From Sorangium aterium (GTDB lineage: Bacteria > Myxococcota_A > Polyangia > Polyangiales > Polyangiaceae): a stretch of DNA of 64,000 nucleotides. This document shows positions 1 to 8,715 of the stretch, piece by piece. Below the pieces are notes generated by a model. The model worked only from the letters and a program-made list of their open reading frames with translations, ran no database searches and was not told the DNA's origin. Position numbers and translations under genes: made by a program. Location: positions 558,001 through 622,000 of the forward strand of contig NZ_JAQNDK010000001.1 in the NCBI RefSeq assembly GCF_028368935.1, written 5' to 3'. The first letter of the stretch is position 1, and each line of letters opens with the position of its first letter.

Positions 1-1017
1 GCCGAGCGTGTCCGTGCCACAGATGATCTTGAGGTGCCCCTGCTGGGCCAGCTTCTCGACGAGCAGCCTGTATTTCGGCAAGAGCCCCGCGTGGTGGAGC
101 CCGATCCCGTGCCTGACGAAGCGCTGCACCTCGCGGCCGTAGGGGCTCGAGAACTTGAAGGGGCCCCCGAACGCGGACCCCGGCCCTGCGCCCGCGAGGG
201 CGGCGGTGATCGCCCGCTTCTCCTCCTTGGTGCAGTAGTCCTGGCTCATCAGGTTCTGCGCCTCCTCGGCGCAGCCCCGCTGCGTGAAGCTCACGATGTA
301 GATCGGCGCCTTGCCGCTCTTCACGAGGGTCGCGACGGTCTCGTGGAGCGGCGTCTCGCGGTACTCGAAGTCGAGCGGCACCGGGCGCACGGTCGACTTG
401 ACCACGGCCGTCTGCTCGCCCGTCAGGCGCGTGATCTCCTCCTGGAAGAACTCGGTGCCTCCGAGCGTGGCGCTCATGAGCAGGAACCTCGCCTGCGGCA
501 GCGTGAGCAGCGGGATCTGCCAGGCCGCGCCGCGATCGCGATCCGAGTAGTAGTGGAACTCGTCCATGATCACGTAGTCGCAGAGCGCCTTCTCGCCCTC
601 GCGGAGCGCGATGTTCGCGAGGATCTCCGCCGTGCAGCAGATGATGGGCGCGTCGCGGTTCACGGCCGCGTCGCCCGTCAACATGCCCACGTTCTCGGGG
701 CCGAAGTCGTTGCAGAGCGAGAAGAACTTCTCGCTGACGAGCGCCTTGATCGGGCACGTGTAGTACGACTTCATCCCCTCCGCGATCGCCTTGAAGTGCA
801 TGGCGGCCGCGACGAGCGACTTGCCCGAGCCGGTCGGCGTGTTGAGGATCACGTTCTTGCCGCCGAAGATCTCGAGGATGGCCTCCTCCTGCGCCGGGTA
901 GAGCTCGAGCCCCCGCTCGGCGACGTAGTCGAGGAAGCCGTTCAGCAGGTCGTCGGCCGTGAAGTCGTGAGATGACGGCGGGAGGCGAGCGAGGAGCGGA
1001 GCGGTGGCTTGATCCAT
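1..1017 (-). CDS. DEAD/DEAH-box helicase, N-terminal part (runs off window)
   Basis: ATP-dependent nucleic-acid helicase of superfamily 2. The reading frame is open from an ATG at 1017 to the window edge, giving 339 codons; the C-terminus lies outside. Motif I (TPTGSGKS) is at residues 60-67, the DEAD-box variant DEFH at 152-155 and motif III SAT at 182-184. A second RecA-like domain begins near residue 230 with [10 protein letters not shown] near 317-326. The layout resembles Ski2/Brr2-like or DUF3516-type bacterial helicases, so RNA unwinding or DNA repair are both possible. It is divergent from the histidine kinase gene at 1341. The helicase call is secure; the subfamily is inferred. Confidence 0.88.
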   Translation of the reverse strand, partial: MDQATAPLLARLPPSSHDFTADDLLNGFLDYVAERGLELYPAQEEAILEIFGGKNVILNTPTGSGKSLVAAAMHFKAIAEGMKSYYTCPIKALVSEKFFSLCNDFGPENVGMLTGDAAVNRDAPIICCTAEILANIALREGEKALCDYVIMDEFHYYSDRDRGAAWQIPLLTLPQARFLLMSATLGGTEFFQEEITRLTGEQTAVVKSTVRPVPLDFEYRETPLHETVATLVKSGKAPIYIVSFTQRGCAEEAQNLMSQDYCTKEEKRAITAALAGAGPGSAFGGPFKFSSPYGREVQRFVRHGIGLHHAGLLPKYRLLVEKLAQQGHLKIICGTDTLG

Positions 1018-1340
1018 GGCGGCTGTCGGGCGCGCGCCCGCGGGCGCGGGCGCACCCATGCAGAAGCCTGGTTTCAGCGCGAATGCAAGCAAACTCCTCC
1101 ATGTCCAGGTCGGATCGCCGACGACGCGCTGTCGGAACGGGAGCGACGCAGCGGGCGGAACCGACACCGCTGACGCGCCGGCGCGACAGACACGGCAGAC
1201 GGAAGAGGCGGAGCAGGCGCAGCAGGCTCCGTCCAGGCGATCCGGACGAGCAGAGGACGGAGGCGATCGGGTCGCCATGCCGCCCGCAGCGTCACGCGAT
1301 CGTGATAGCGTGGCCGGACGAAACAGCAGGAGGGAACACC
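1018..1340. other. Divergent intergenic region, helicase / histidine kinase
   Basis: The 323 bp between two divergent starts should hold both promoters. I see no palindrome or clear -35/-10 pair. The only firm signal is a strong Shine-Dalgarno (AGGAGGG) just before the ATG at 1341. The histidine kinase frame stays open upstream of that ATG, but this reads as random high-GC coding capacity. Confidence 0.5.
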
Positions 1341-4286
1341 ATGCACACACGGCCGATCGGGCCGGTGCATGGAGGATCGGGACGGGCGGGGATGGGGGAG
1401 AGGGCCGGACAGCCAGTCTGGGCGACGCGATCGCCCAGCAGGGGGACCGCGCAGATCGACGCGTCGAGCGGGCGGATCCTGCGCGTCAGCAGCTCGCTTT
1501 GCCTGCTGCTGGGGTACTCGGAGGACGAGCTTCGCCAGAAGAAGCTGTCGGATCTCGCCCTGCCGGAAGACCGCACGGGCTCGCTCGCGGCGTGGCGCTC
1601 GCTCCTCGAAGCGGACGAGGAGGACCTCACGTTCGAGATGCGCTGCCGCTGCAAGGACGGCGGCGTCCGCTGGCTCCACGTGACAGGCGTCTTCGTCCGT
1701 GACGTCCGGCAGAGGCCGTATCGCGCGGTGGTGCTCGTCGAGGACATCACCGAGCCAAGGAACGCGGAGGAGCGGGCGCTCGCCGCGGAGCAGGCGCTGG
1801 CGGAGAGCGAGGCCAGGCTGCGGAACATCTTCTACAGCGACATGGCCCCGATGGCCTTCTGGACGCATGACGGACGCATCGTCGAGGCGAACGACGCCTA
1901 TCTGAAGCTCGTGGGCCACACGCGGGAAGAGGTCACGGCCGGCCTGGTCCGCTGGGATGCCGACATGTCGCCGGAGGATCGCGCCGCCGGCGACCGCGCC
2001 CTGGCGGAGCTGCGGTCGAGCAGGTGGGCGTTCACGCCCTTCGAGAGGACCTATGTGCTGCGCGACGGCACGCGCCTCAAGATGCTGGTGAGCGGCTGTC
2101 TGCTGCCCGGGGAGCGGTACGAGGAGGCCGGCTTCGCGATCGTGCTCGACATGACGGAGCTCCGGCAATCGGAGGCGGCGGTCCGGAGGTGTGAACAGAT
2201 CTTCCGCGCCATCGGGGAATCCATCGATTATGGCGTCTGGGTCAGCGACGCCGAGGGGCGGAACGTCTACGCCAGCAACGCATTCCTCAGGATGGCCGGG
2301 ATGATGCAAGAGCAATGCTCGGAGCACGGGTGGATCGAGACGCTCCACCCCGAGGATCGGCACAAGGTGGCGATCTTCGAGCGGTGCGTGCAGACGGGTG
2401 AGCCGTTCGAGGAGGAGCTCCGGTACCTCGGCCCTGACGGCGCCGTCCACCCCGTCCTCAATCGAGGCGTCCCGGTCCGCGACGAGCAAGGCAAGATCAC
2501 CGCCTGGATCGGCATCTGTCTGGACGTCAGCAAGCTCAAGCGCACGGAGGAGGCGCTGCGCGAGAGCGAGGGCCGGCTGCTCGCGGCGCTCGACGAGGCG
2601 CAGCGGGTCCTCGCCGAGCGCGAGCGCCTGGAGGACGAGCTCCGCGCTCGCGAGCGGGAGCTCGCGTCGCTGATGGCGAACTCGCCCGACGTGATCTACC
2701 GCCTGGATCGCGGCCTGCGCTGCACCTTCATGTCGCCCACCTCGGCGACGGTGATGGGGTTCCCGCCGGAGCACTACCTCGGCAAGACGCCCCGCGAGAA
2801 CGGGCTCCCGCCCGACGTTGTCGAGATGAGCGAGGCCGCGTGCCGCGAGGTGCTCGCGACGGTCAGACCGCAGCGGATGGAGTTCAGCATCGGCGAGCGG
2901 AGATTCCGCGCCCGGGTCATCCCCGAGCTCGGGCCGAGCGGCGCCGTGGACTCGTTCATGGGGATCACCGAGGACGTCACCGCGGAGTGGCTGGCCGAGG
3001 AAGAGCGCCAGAAGCTCCTCGACAGCGAGCGCGCCGCGCGCGACGAGGCGGAGCGCGTCAGCCGGGTCAAGGACGACTTCGTCGCGACGCTCTCGCACGA
3101 GCTGCGCTCGCCCATCAACGCCATCCTGGGCTGGGCGCGCATCCTGCGGGGCCGGGTGCCCGAGCCGCCGACGCTCGCGCGGGGGCTCGAGGTCATCGAG
3201 CGCAACGCGCGGCTCCAGGCCGACATGGTGTCCGAGCTGCTCGACATGAGCCGGATCGTCTCGGGGAAGCTGCGGCTCGACGTGCAGCCGGTCGACCTGC
3301 CGTCGGTCATCCGGAGCGCGCTCGAGGCGATCCAGCTCGCGGCCGAGACGAAGGAGATCGCCGTCGCCTCGAGCATCGACCCCGAGGCGAGCTCGCTGAG
3401 GGGGGACCCCGCGCGGATCCACCAGGTCGTCTGGAACCTCCTGTCGAACGCCGTGAAGTTCACGCCCCCCGGCGGGCGGATCGACGTCGCGCTGCGGCGC
3501 ACGGGCGCGCACGCCGCGCTGTCGGTGACCGACACCGGGATGGGCATCGCCCCGCAGTTCCTCCCCCACCTGTTCGAGCGCTTCCGGCAGGCCGACGCGT
3601 CCTCGACGAGGAAGCACGGCGGGCTCGGCATCGGGCTCTCGATCGTCAAGCACCTGGTCGAGCTGCACGGCGGCACCGTGGAGGTCGCGAGCCGCGGCGA
3701 GCATCTGGGCGCGACCTTCACCGTGAGGCTGCCGCTCGCCGGCGTCTCGCAGGAGGCGCCGGACGCGGCGGCGCGCCCCAGCGAGGCGTGCGTCGAGGCG
3801 CTGGCCGACTACCCGGGCGCATCGCTCTCCGGCCTGCGGGTGCTGGTGGTCGACGACCAGCCCGACGCGCGCGAGGTCGCCCAGCGCGTGCTGGAGGAGT
3901 GCGAGGCGACGGTCACGACCGCGGGATCGGCCGCCGAGGCGCTGGCCATCCTGTCGCAGGAGCGGCCCGACGTCCTCGTCAGCGACCTCGGGATGCCGGG
4001 CGAGGACGGCTTCCAGCTCATCCGCAGGGTGCGGGGCCTCGGCGAGGCGCGCGGCGGGGCGACGCCGGCCGTCGCGCTCAGCGCGCTGGCGCGGGCCGAG
4101 GACAAGGCGCGGGCGCTCGGCGCCGGGTACCAGGCGCACGTCGCCAAGCCCCTGGATCCGGCGGAGCTCGTCGGGGTGATCGCGGCGCTCACCAAGGATC
4201 GAACGAATCGGACGAATCGGACGGAACCGACGAAACCGACGGGTTCAACGGGTTCGACGGGTTCGACGGATCGGACGAGCCGATGA
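1341..4286 (+). CDS. Multi-PAS hybrid sensor histidine kinase/response regulator
   Basis: Probably a soluble hybrid two-component kinase of 981 aa, since no transmembrane segment is visible. Four PAS-like sensor domains lie at about 35-135, 158-275, 285-405 and 445-560. Next come a HisKA domain with phospho-acceptor His586 ([14 protein letters not shown]), a HATPase domain at about 690-800 with N, G1 and G2 boxes, and a receiver domain at about 830-950 whose acceptor is Asp882 ([13 protein letters not shown]). The ATG at 1341 is chosen because an ideal AGGAGG ribosome site precedes it; the frame is open further up. No cognate regulator gene is adjacent, so output is probably by phosphorelay or through its own receiver. 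The last 30 residues are low-complexity Thr/Gly/Ser. Confidence 0.92.
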   Translation: MHTRPIGPVHGGSGRAGMGERAGQPVWATRSPSRGTAQIDASSGRILRVSSSLCLLLGYSEDELRQKKLSDLALPEDRTGSLAAWRSLLEADEEDLTFEMRCRCKDGGVRWLHVTGVFVRDVRQRPYRAVVLVEDITEPRNAEERALAAEQALAESEARLRNIFYSDMAPMAFWTHDGRIVEANDAYLKLVGHTREEVTAGLVRWDADMSPEDRAAGDRALAELRSSRWAFTPFERTYVLRDGTRLKMLVSGCLLPGERYEEAGFAIVLDMTELRQSEAAVRRCEQIFRAIGESIDYGVWVSDAEGRNVYASNAFLRMAGMMQEQCSEHGWIETLHPEDRHKVAIFERCVQTGEPFEEELRYLGPDGAVHPVLNRGVPVRDEQGKITAWIGICLDVSKLKRTEEALRESEGRLLAALDEAQRVLAERERLEDELRARERELASLMANSPDVIYRLDRGLRCTFMSPTSATVMGFPPEHYLGKTPRENGLPPDVVEMSEAACREVLATVRPQRMEFSIGERRFRARVIPELGPSGAVDSFMGITEDVTAEWLAEEERQKLLDSERAARDEAERVSRVKDDFVATLSHELRSPINAILGWARILRGRVPEPPTLARGLEVIERNARLQADMVSELLDMSRIVSGKLRLDVQPVDLPSVIRSALEAIQLAAETKEIAVASSIDPEASSLRGDPARIHQVVWNLLSNAVKFTPPGGRIDVALRRTGAHAALSVTDTGMGIAPQFLPHLFERFRQADASSTRKHGGLGIGLSIVKHLVELHGGTVEVASRGEHLGATFTVRLPLAGVSQEAPDAAARPSEACVEALADYPGASLSGLRVLVVDDQPDAREVAQRVLEECEATVTTAGSAAEALAILSQERPDVLVSDLGMPGEDGFQLIRRVRGLGEARGGATPAVALSALARAEDKARALGAGYQAHVAKPLDPAELVGVIAALTKDRTNRTNRTEPTKPTGSTGSTGSTDRTSR
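4201..4278 (+). repeat. Degenerate 6-9 bp microsatellite encoding the kinase tail
   Basis: Short repeats of the form GAATCGGAC, GGAACCGAC and GGTTCGACG run to the stop codon of the hybrid kinase. They encode a Thr/Asn/Arg then Gly/Ser/Thr tail beyond the receiver domain. Slippage expansion at the 3' end of the gene is the simplest explanation. Confidence 0.8.
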
Positions 4287-4352
4287 GCGGCGGTTGCTCC
4301 CGGGGAGCTCCTTCGATTAGGTAGAAGCCTTTACGGCGCCGCCCCTGGCGGG

Positions 4353-4694
4353 ATGGCGAGCAGGGCCATGGTCCAACAGATTTCCGTGAAAGAGCTCTTT
4401 CTGAAGCTGAAGGCGGGCGAGCCCGTGTACCTCCTCGACGTGCGCACGCCCGGCGAGCACGACATCGCCGCGCTGCCGGGCAGCACGCTGATCCCGCTGA
4501 ACGAGCTCGTCGAGCGGGCCGACGAGGTGGCGCCCGGCGAGGGCGCGCTCGTCGTCGCCTACTGCCACCATGGCGTCCGGAGCCTCTCGGCCGCCGCCCT
4601 CCTGGAGAAGCTCGGCCACGAGCGTGTCGCCTCGCTCCAGGGCGGCATCGATGCGTGGTCGATCCACATCGACGAGAGCGTCCCGCGGTACTGA
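4353..4694 (+). CDS. Single-domain rhodanese-like protein
   Basis: A 113-aa stand-alone rhodanese domain, the usual size for GlpE/PspE-like sulfurtransferases. The catalytic Cys71 sits in the active-site loop CHHGVRS, and the LLDVRTPGEHDIAALPGS segment near residues 27-45 is the CH2A-like motif. It should carry sulfane sulfur as a persulfide on Cys71 in the cytoplasm; the acceptor is unknown. The start could also be the ATG 15 bp downstream (MVQQIS), as neither has a strong ribosome site. It lies 66 bp after the hybrid kinase and converges with the zinc-ribbon gene. Confidence 0.88.
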   Translation: MASRAMVQQISVKELFLKLKAGEPVYLLDVRTPGEHDIAALPGSTLIPLNELVERADEVAPGEGALVVAYCHHGVRSLSAAALLEKLGHERVASLQGGIDAWSIHIDESVPRY

Positions 4695-4709
4695 TCCCCG
4701 TCGACGAGC

Positions 4710-5033
4710 TCAGTTGAGCGAGGCGGCGCCGAGCCGGAAGTAGAGCGATCGGGCTGCGCCGCACGCGCTGCAGGCGACCTTCGCGACGCGGAGGCGGACG
4801 CCGTCGAGCGTCTCGGCCGTGTGGTCTTCCACGCGGAAGGCGCCGCGGCAGCGCGGGCACGGGATCGACCGGGCGGCCACCTCGACCTGCGAGGCCGCGT
4901 CGAGGGCGATGGCGCGGCCGGGGGTGTGGCCCGGCTCGAGCAGCGCGAGCCGCTCGATATCGCGGGTGAGCTTCGCCGACGTGCGATCGCTTTCGCGCCG
5001 GGCGGCGCGGGCCGAGAGCTTCTTCTTCGCCAT
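4710..5033 (-). CDS. Small zinc-ribbon protein of unknown function
   Basis: A 107-aa basic protein. The N-terminal 25 residues are rich in Lys/Arg (MAKKKLSARAARRESDR). Two CxxC knuckles, CPRC near residues 59-62 and CSAC near 88-91, are spaced like a zinc ribbon. Because it is small, basic and Cys-paired, it may bind nucleic acid or be an assembly factor, but I do not recognise a named family. The ATG at 5033 starts the part with normal amino-acid composition; the open frame continues upstream without protein-like content. The convergent rhodanese gene ends only 15 bp away. Confidence 0.75.
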   Translation of the reverse strand: MAKKKLSARAARRESDRTSAKLTRDIERLALLEPGHTPGRAIALDAASQVEVAARSIPCPRCRGAFRVEDHTAETLDGVRLRVAKVACSACGAARSLYFRLGAASLN

Positions 5034-5098
5034 GATGCCTGTCCCTGCGGTCCGCCCGGTCCGGCGAGGCCGACCCGCGCGGGGAGCGCGGGGCCGGT

Positions 5099-7423
5099 CT
5101 ACCGCTTGTCGCGGATCGGCTCCAGGCCCTCGTACACGTCCTCGGCCCCGCCGCCGTATGCGCCGCGCTCTGGCGAGACGGGCCCCGGGCGCGGGGGCGC
5201 GAGGGTGCCGGGCCGCCGCACCTTGGGAGGCCGGACCCCCTGCGGGCGGTGCGCGGGGACCGCTGCGGGATCGGGCGTCGTGGCGGCGGTGTCGCCGGCC
5301 CACGTGGAGGGCGCGTCGGCCCCGGCCGGATCCGCAGGTTGCGAGGGCGCTTCCGGGGCCGGCGCGCGCGCGACGCCGGAGGGCGCTGGCAGGGGCGTGG
5401 TGAACGGAGCGGGGCCGGCCGTGCTCGCGAGGGCCATCGGCGCGTCCTGGCCCGCCGGCGAGCTGGCGGCCACCGGCGCGCTCGAGCTCGCTGTCCACCG
5501 CGCCGCGCCGAGCGCCACCGCGCCGAGGAGCGCTGCGGCGGCCGCGATCCACGCGCCCGCGTTGCGGCGCCAGCGGAACGCGCGGGAGCGCCACCTATCG
5601 CGGCGGCGTTCGGTCCCTTCGCGCGGGCTCCCGGCGATCTCCTTCCCGTCCGGCTGGGTCAGCGGCACCGCCCGCTTGCCCGCACCGAGCTGCCGCGGCG
5701 TCGCCCCGGGCTTGCGCGCCATCGTCAGCGTGGGGGAGTCGTCGCGCGCCATGGTCAGCGTGGGGCCTTCCTCACGCGCCAACTTCAGCGTGGGACCTTC
5801 CTCGCGCGCCATCGTCAGCGTGGGGCCTTCCTCGCGCGCCATCGTCAGCGTGGGACCGTCTTCGGGAGCCGACTTCAGCGCGATGCCGCTGTCCTGCGCC
5901 GTCTTCAGCGTGGCACCGCTGTCCTGCGCTGTCGCCGGCGCGGGGCCGATGTCCTGCGCCATCTTCAGCGCGGCACCGCTGCCCTGCGGCGTCGCCAGCA
6001 CGGAACCGCTGCCTTGCGCCATCGTCAGCGCGAGGATGTCGCTTCGGGGCATCGTCAGCGTGGGGCCGTCCTCGGAGCTCCCCCCGGGGGAGGACCGGTC
6101 GTTCCGCGCCATCTTCAGCGTGGGCCTGCTGTCCTGCGCCGGGGTCGTGGGGCCGGTGCTCCGCGCCAGCGCGAGCGCGGGTCGCTCGCCGGCGGCCACG
6201 CGCTCGCCGGCGGCCACGATGGGGAGCGTGCGACGCTCGCCGCTGGACGAGGCGTCGGCGCTGGACGAGGTCGCCACTGCGGCGCCCTGGCTGGGCAGGG
6301 TGGTCACGTGGTCGCCCCCGGGCGCGAGCGCCGTCGAGCAGGGACCTGCCCCGGATCCCGCCCCCTTGTCGGCGTCCGGCAGGGTCGACGACGCGCCCGG
6401 GCCGTCGTTGGCCGCGGCGGGGAGCGTGCTCGCGACGCCGTCGCCCGAGGGCCCGAGGGGCCGGGACGACGGAAAGGCCTTACCCCGGGCGATCGCCTCG
6501 ATCTGCGCCAGGGCGCGGGCGGAGTGCTCCGTGCCGAACGGCGCGAGCTCTCGCGCCAGATCCGCCACGGTCTGGACGCGCACCTCCGGCTCTTTCTCGA
6601 GGCAGCGCAGGATGAGGTCCTCGAGCCGGGCCGGCAGCTCCATCCGGTGCACCCGCGGCGGCGTGGGCGCCTGCATCGCGATGGCGACGAAGAGCGCCGA
6701 GATCCTGGACACCTCGAAGGGAAACCGCGCCGTCAGGAGCTGGTAGAGGATGACGCCGAGCGACCAGATGTCGGTGCGCGCGTCGACGTCTTTCGAGCAC
6801 CGCACCTGCTCGGGCGACATGTAGCAGGGGGAGCCGAGCATCATCTCCGACGCCGTGAGCTTGCCGTCGTCCTCGGCGCCGGCCGACTTGGAGAGGCCGA
6901 AATCGAGCACCTTGACGATGGGCGCGCCGGTCCCGCCGGTCGTGAGGAAGAGGTTCCCCGGCTTGAGGTCCCGGTGGACGATGCCGCGCGCGTGCGCCTC
7001 CGCGATGGCCTCGCAGCCCTGGATCACGTAATCGACCGCCTCGGACACGGGCAATGGGCCGCGCGCCTCGATCTCCCGCTGGAGATCGCGGCCGCGCAGG
7101 TACTCCATGACGAGGTAGGGGACGCCGCGGTCGGCCGTGCCGACGTCGATGACGCGGGCGACGTGCTCGCTGCGGATCGCCGCCGCGGCGCGCGCCTCGC
7201 GCAGGAAGCGGGCGCCCGCGCCGGGCAGCGTCATCGCGCGGGGGAGGAGGAATTTGACGGCCACGCGCTGGCGCAGCGAGACGTGCTCGGCGGCGAAGAT
7301 GACGCCCATGGCGCCCCGGCCGAGGCTGCGCTCGAGGCGGTATTTCTGCGCGAAGACCTCGCCTATCGCTGGGATGCCCGCCGTCGACGCGGGGGCATCC
7401 GGTTCCGATGGCCCGACCTCCAT
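5099..7423 (-). CDS. Membrane-anchored Ser/Thr protein kinase with a 10-residue repeat linker
   Basis: A 774-aa Hanks-type kinase. The catalytic domain spans residues 28-295: glycine loop GRGAMG 35-40, catalytic Lys57 in VAVK, HRDLKPGN 150-157 with Asp152, DFG 174-176, and SPE at 203-205 closing the activation loop. A Ser/Ala/Pro-rich linker follows, then about 16 tandem copies of a 10-residue unit resembling GPTLTMAREE, then one hydrophobic helix (AGAWIAAAAALLGAVALG) and a Pro/Ala-rich tail that would be extracytoplasmic. No PASTA or other sensor domain is present. The ATG at 7423 (MEVGPSEPDAP) is preferred because the upstream frame is Arg/Pro noise and a TATAGT element sits six bases before it. 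Myxobacterial genomes carry many such kinases, so the substrate cannot be inferred. Confidence 0.93.
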   Translation of the reverse strand: MEVGPSEPDAPASTAGIPAIGEVFAQKYRLERSLGRGAMGVIFAAEHVSLRQRVAVKFLLPRAMTLPGAGARFLREARAAAAIRSEHVARVIDVGTADRGVPYLVMEYLRGRDLQREIEARGPLPVSEAVDYVIQGCEAIAEAHARGIVHRDLKPGNLFLTTGGTGAPIVKVLDFGLSKSAGAEDDGKLTASEMMLGSPCYMSPEQVRCSKDVDARTDIWSLGVILYQLLTARFPFEVSRISALFVAIAMQAPTPPRVHRMELPARLEDLILRCLEKEPEVRVQTVADLARELAPFGTEHSARALAQIEAIARGKAFPSSRPLGPSGDGVASTLPAAANDGPGASSTLPDADKGAGSGAGPCSTALAPGGDHVTTLPSQGAAVATSSSADASSSGERRTLPIVAAGERVAAGERPALALARSTGPTTPAQDSRPTLKMARNDRSSPGGSSEDGPTLTMPRSDILALTMAQGSGSVLATPQGSGAALKMAQDIGPAPATAQDSGATLKTAQDSGIALKSAPEDGPTLTMAREEGPTLTMAREEGPTLKLAREEGPTLTMARDDSPTLTMARKPGATPRQLGAGKRAVPLTQPDGKEIAGSPREGTERRRDRWRSRAFRWRRNAGAWIAAAAALLGAVALGAARWTASSSAPVAASSPAGQDAPMALASTAGPAPFTTPLPAPSGVARAPAPEAPSQPADPAGADAPSTWAGDTAATTPDPAAVPAHRPQGVRPPKVRRPGTLAPPRPGPVSPERGAYGGGAEDVYEGLEPIRDKR
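5713..6192 (-). repeat. 30-bp tandem repeat array coding 10-residue kinase-linker units
   Basis: About 16 copies of a 30-bp unit in frame with the kinase. The copies nearest the membrane helix (EEGPTLTMAR and variants) are almost identical, while those nearer the kinase domain are diverged (GSGAALKMAQ, DSGIALKSAP). This gradient suggests recent expansion at one end. Most units keep a Thr or Ser, so each could be an autophosphorylation site. Confidence 0.9.
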
Positions 7424-7429
7424 GGGCAC

Positions 7430-7435
7430 ACTATA
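7430..7435 (-). promoter_or_regulatory. Candidate -10 element (TATAGT) of the Ser/Thr kinase gene
   Basis: Read on the minus strand, TATAGT lies six bases before the ATG at 7423. Transcription would then begin at or next to the A of the start codon, giving a leaderless mRNA. No clear -35 box is seen. The same arrangement recurs at two other genes in this window. Confidence 0.35.
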
Positions 7436-7702
7436 GCCGCGCTCACACGATTTTTGACGCGAAGATGCGGGGCGTCGGGGGTGGGGGCGGCCGGATGCGG
7501 GGGCAGCGGAACGCGGTCGCCGCGGCCGCGTGGGCGGGCGACGCACCTCCTACGCCACACCGCCGCCGCCTCTCCGACGGAGCGCCGAGTTCGGGCGCCG
7601 CGGCCGGCCACCCTCCAGGCGTCCCGCCTCGGTTGAATCATCGCTTGCGAGGACGAGTCTTCTTCTTGACCTTCATCGGAGTCCGCTGGCTGAGCAACTT
7701 CA

Positions 7703-8254
7703 TCAGATCGTCACGAGCTCCGGCGAGTCCAGCGCCTCGGCAAACTCACGAACCGTCGAGACAACCCATTTCTCGTCGACATCGGCATGTGCGCTCAGGA
7801 TGGATTCGATGTCCACCATGTCGCGCGAGCGATGGGCTACGGCCTTCATGACGAGGAGGTCCTCGGGCACGGGAAGCGGAACGCGCAAACCGCCTAGATC
7901 CGTCGGAACTGCGCGACGAACCGCGTTCTCCTCGAACGGCAAGGCCCCCATCGAAAGGTCGATGGGAACACCGGATCGCTCGTGTCGAAGCAGAAGGACG
8001 CGGGAGTTGAGGGCGAACCCCAGCGCATCTGGGATGCGGGGAACGATTCCATGCCGCTCCCCATCGGCCAGGAAAACCGGCCAAGCGCTTTGGTTCGGAA
8101 GCCATGCGACGACATCCACGTCTCTCGTCGTGCGCGGCTTACTCAGGATCGACACCGCGACCCCGCCGATGAGCAGCATGGGGACGCCGGATGCCTCCGA
8201 CCAGGCGAGGAGCGCGCGTACCGCGTCCTCGAGCTCCGCCAGCGAGCGGCTCAT
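7703..8254 (-). CDS. Nucleotidyltransferase-fold protein (MNT/AbiEii-like), possible toxin
   Basis: A 183-aa protein with the minimal nucleotidyltransferase signature: LLIGGVAV at residues 27-34, followed by DVD at 45-47 (RTTRDVDVV). It fits the DNA polymerase beta-type family that includes AbiEii toxins and stand-alone MNT proteins. The start ATG overlaps the TGA of the preceding small gene by one base (TGATG), so translation is coupled. With a small partner upstream and a palindrome before that, the pair looks like a toxin-antitoxin or abortive-infection module. That role is inferred, and a non-toxic nucleotidyltransferase remains possible. Confidence 0.8.
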   Translation of the reverse strand: MSRSLAELEDAVRALLAWSEASGVPMLLIGGVAVSILSKPRTTRDVDVVAWLPNQSAWPVFLADGERHGIVPRIPDALGFALNSRVLLLRHERSGVPIDLSMGALPFEENAVRRAVPTDLGGLRVPLPVPEDLLVMKAVAHRSRDMVDIESILSAHADVDEKWVVSTVREFAEALDSPELVTI

Positions 8255-8472
8255 CAGACACCCAGACGCTCGGCAAGCAGTTTCCAGCGCCGGCGCACCT
8301 CCTCCACCTCCGTGTCGGCATCGATCGAGCCACCGAGTCCCCGGGCCACTCCCATGAGCATGGCGAGATCGCCGAACTTCTTGGCCGGAGACATCGCCTC
8401 GAGCTCTTCCTGCTCGACCTCGGCCACCATCTCCCAGCGCCTCTTGTAGGCCCGGATGTCGTCCGCGTTCAT
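8254..8472 (-). CDS. Small acidic partner of the nucleotidyltransferase, possible antitoxin
   Basis: A 72-aa protein, mostly helical in appearance and rich in Glu, Arg and Met (MNADDIRAYKRRWEMVAEVE). It contains no zinc or helix-turn-helix motif that I can identify. It is the first gene of the two-gene unit, overlapping the nucleotidyltransferase start by one base. A perfect 15-bp palindrome ends 10 bases before its ATG and overlaps the AGGA ribosome site. The position and size suit an antitoxin that represses its own operon, but the family is not recognised. Confidence 0.7.
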   Translation of the reverse strand: MNADDIRAYKRRWEMVAEVEQEELEAMSPAKKFGDLAMLMGVARGLGGSIDADTEVEEVRRRWKLLAERLGV

Positions 8473-8482
8473 CTGTCGATCC

Positions 8483-8497
8483 TACCACCTGGTGGTA
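8483..8497. promoter_or_regulatory. 15-bp palindromic operator candidate of the nucleotidyltransferase operon
   Basis: TACCACCTGGTGGTA is a perfect 7+1+7 palindrome ending 10 bp before the first start codon (ATG at 8472). It would overlap the promoter and ribosome-site region. A dimeric repressor, possibly the operon's own small protein or complex, is the natural ligand. Confidence 0.6.
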
Positions 8498-8715
8498 TGT
8501 TCGGCGTGGGATCGTCGATGTCTCCCCAGATCGCCGCGCGCTGGCTCCGCCCACGCACGCCGTGATGGCACGCTCCCGTTTCTCCCGACGTTGTAGAGCC
8601 GTGTGCCTCATGGGTCCGGAGACTCCCCGCCCTGCACGCTCGCCGAGCTTCGCCGCGCGTCCCCGCCCCCTCCAGCATTGCGACAGCCCGCTCGCCATGG
8701 CACGAGCCCGCCCTC

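Noticed and set aside
1074..4139. Open minus-strand frame of about 1020 codons opposite the hybrid histidine kinase
   Set aside because: It is Arg/Leu/Asp/Ala-rich without any domain; the plus strand holds four PAS domains, HisKA, HATPase and a receiver. High G+C leaves antisense frames open.
5249..7636. Plus-strand frame opposite the Ser/Thr kinase with GTFLARHRQRGAF-like repeats
   Set aside because: The repeats are the kinase linker units read backwards.
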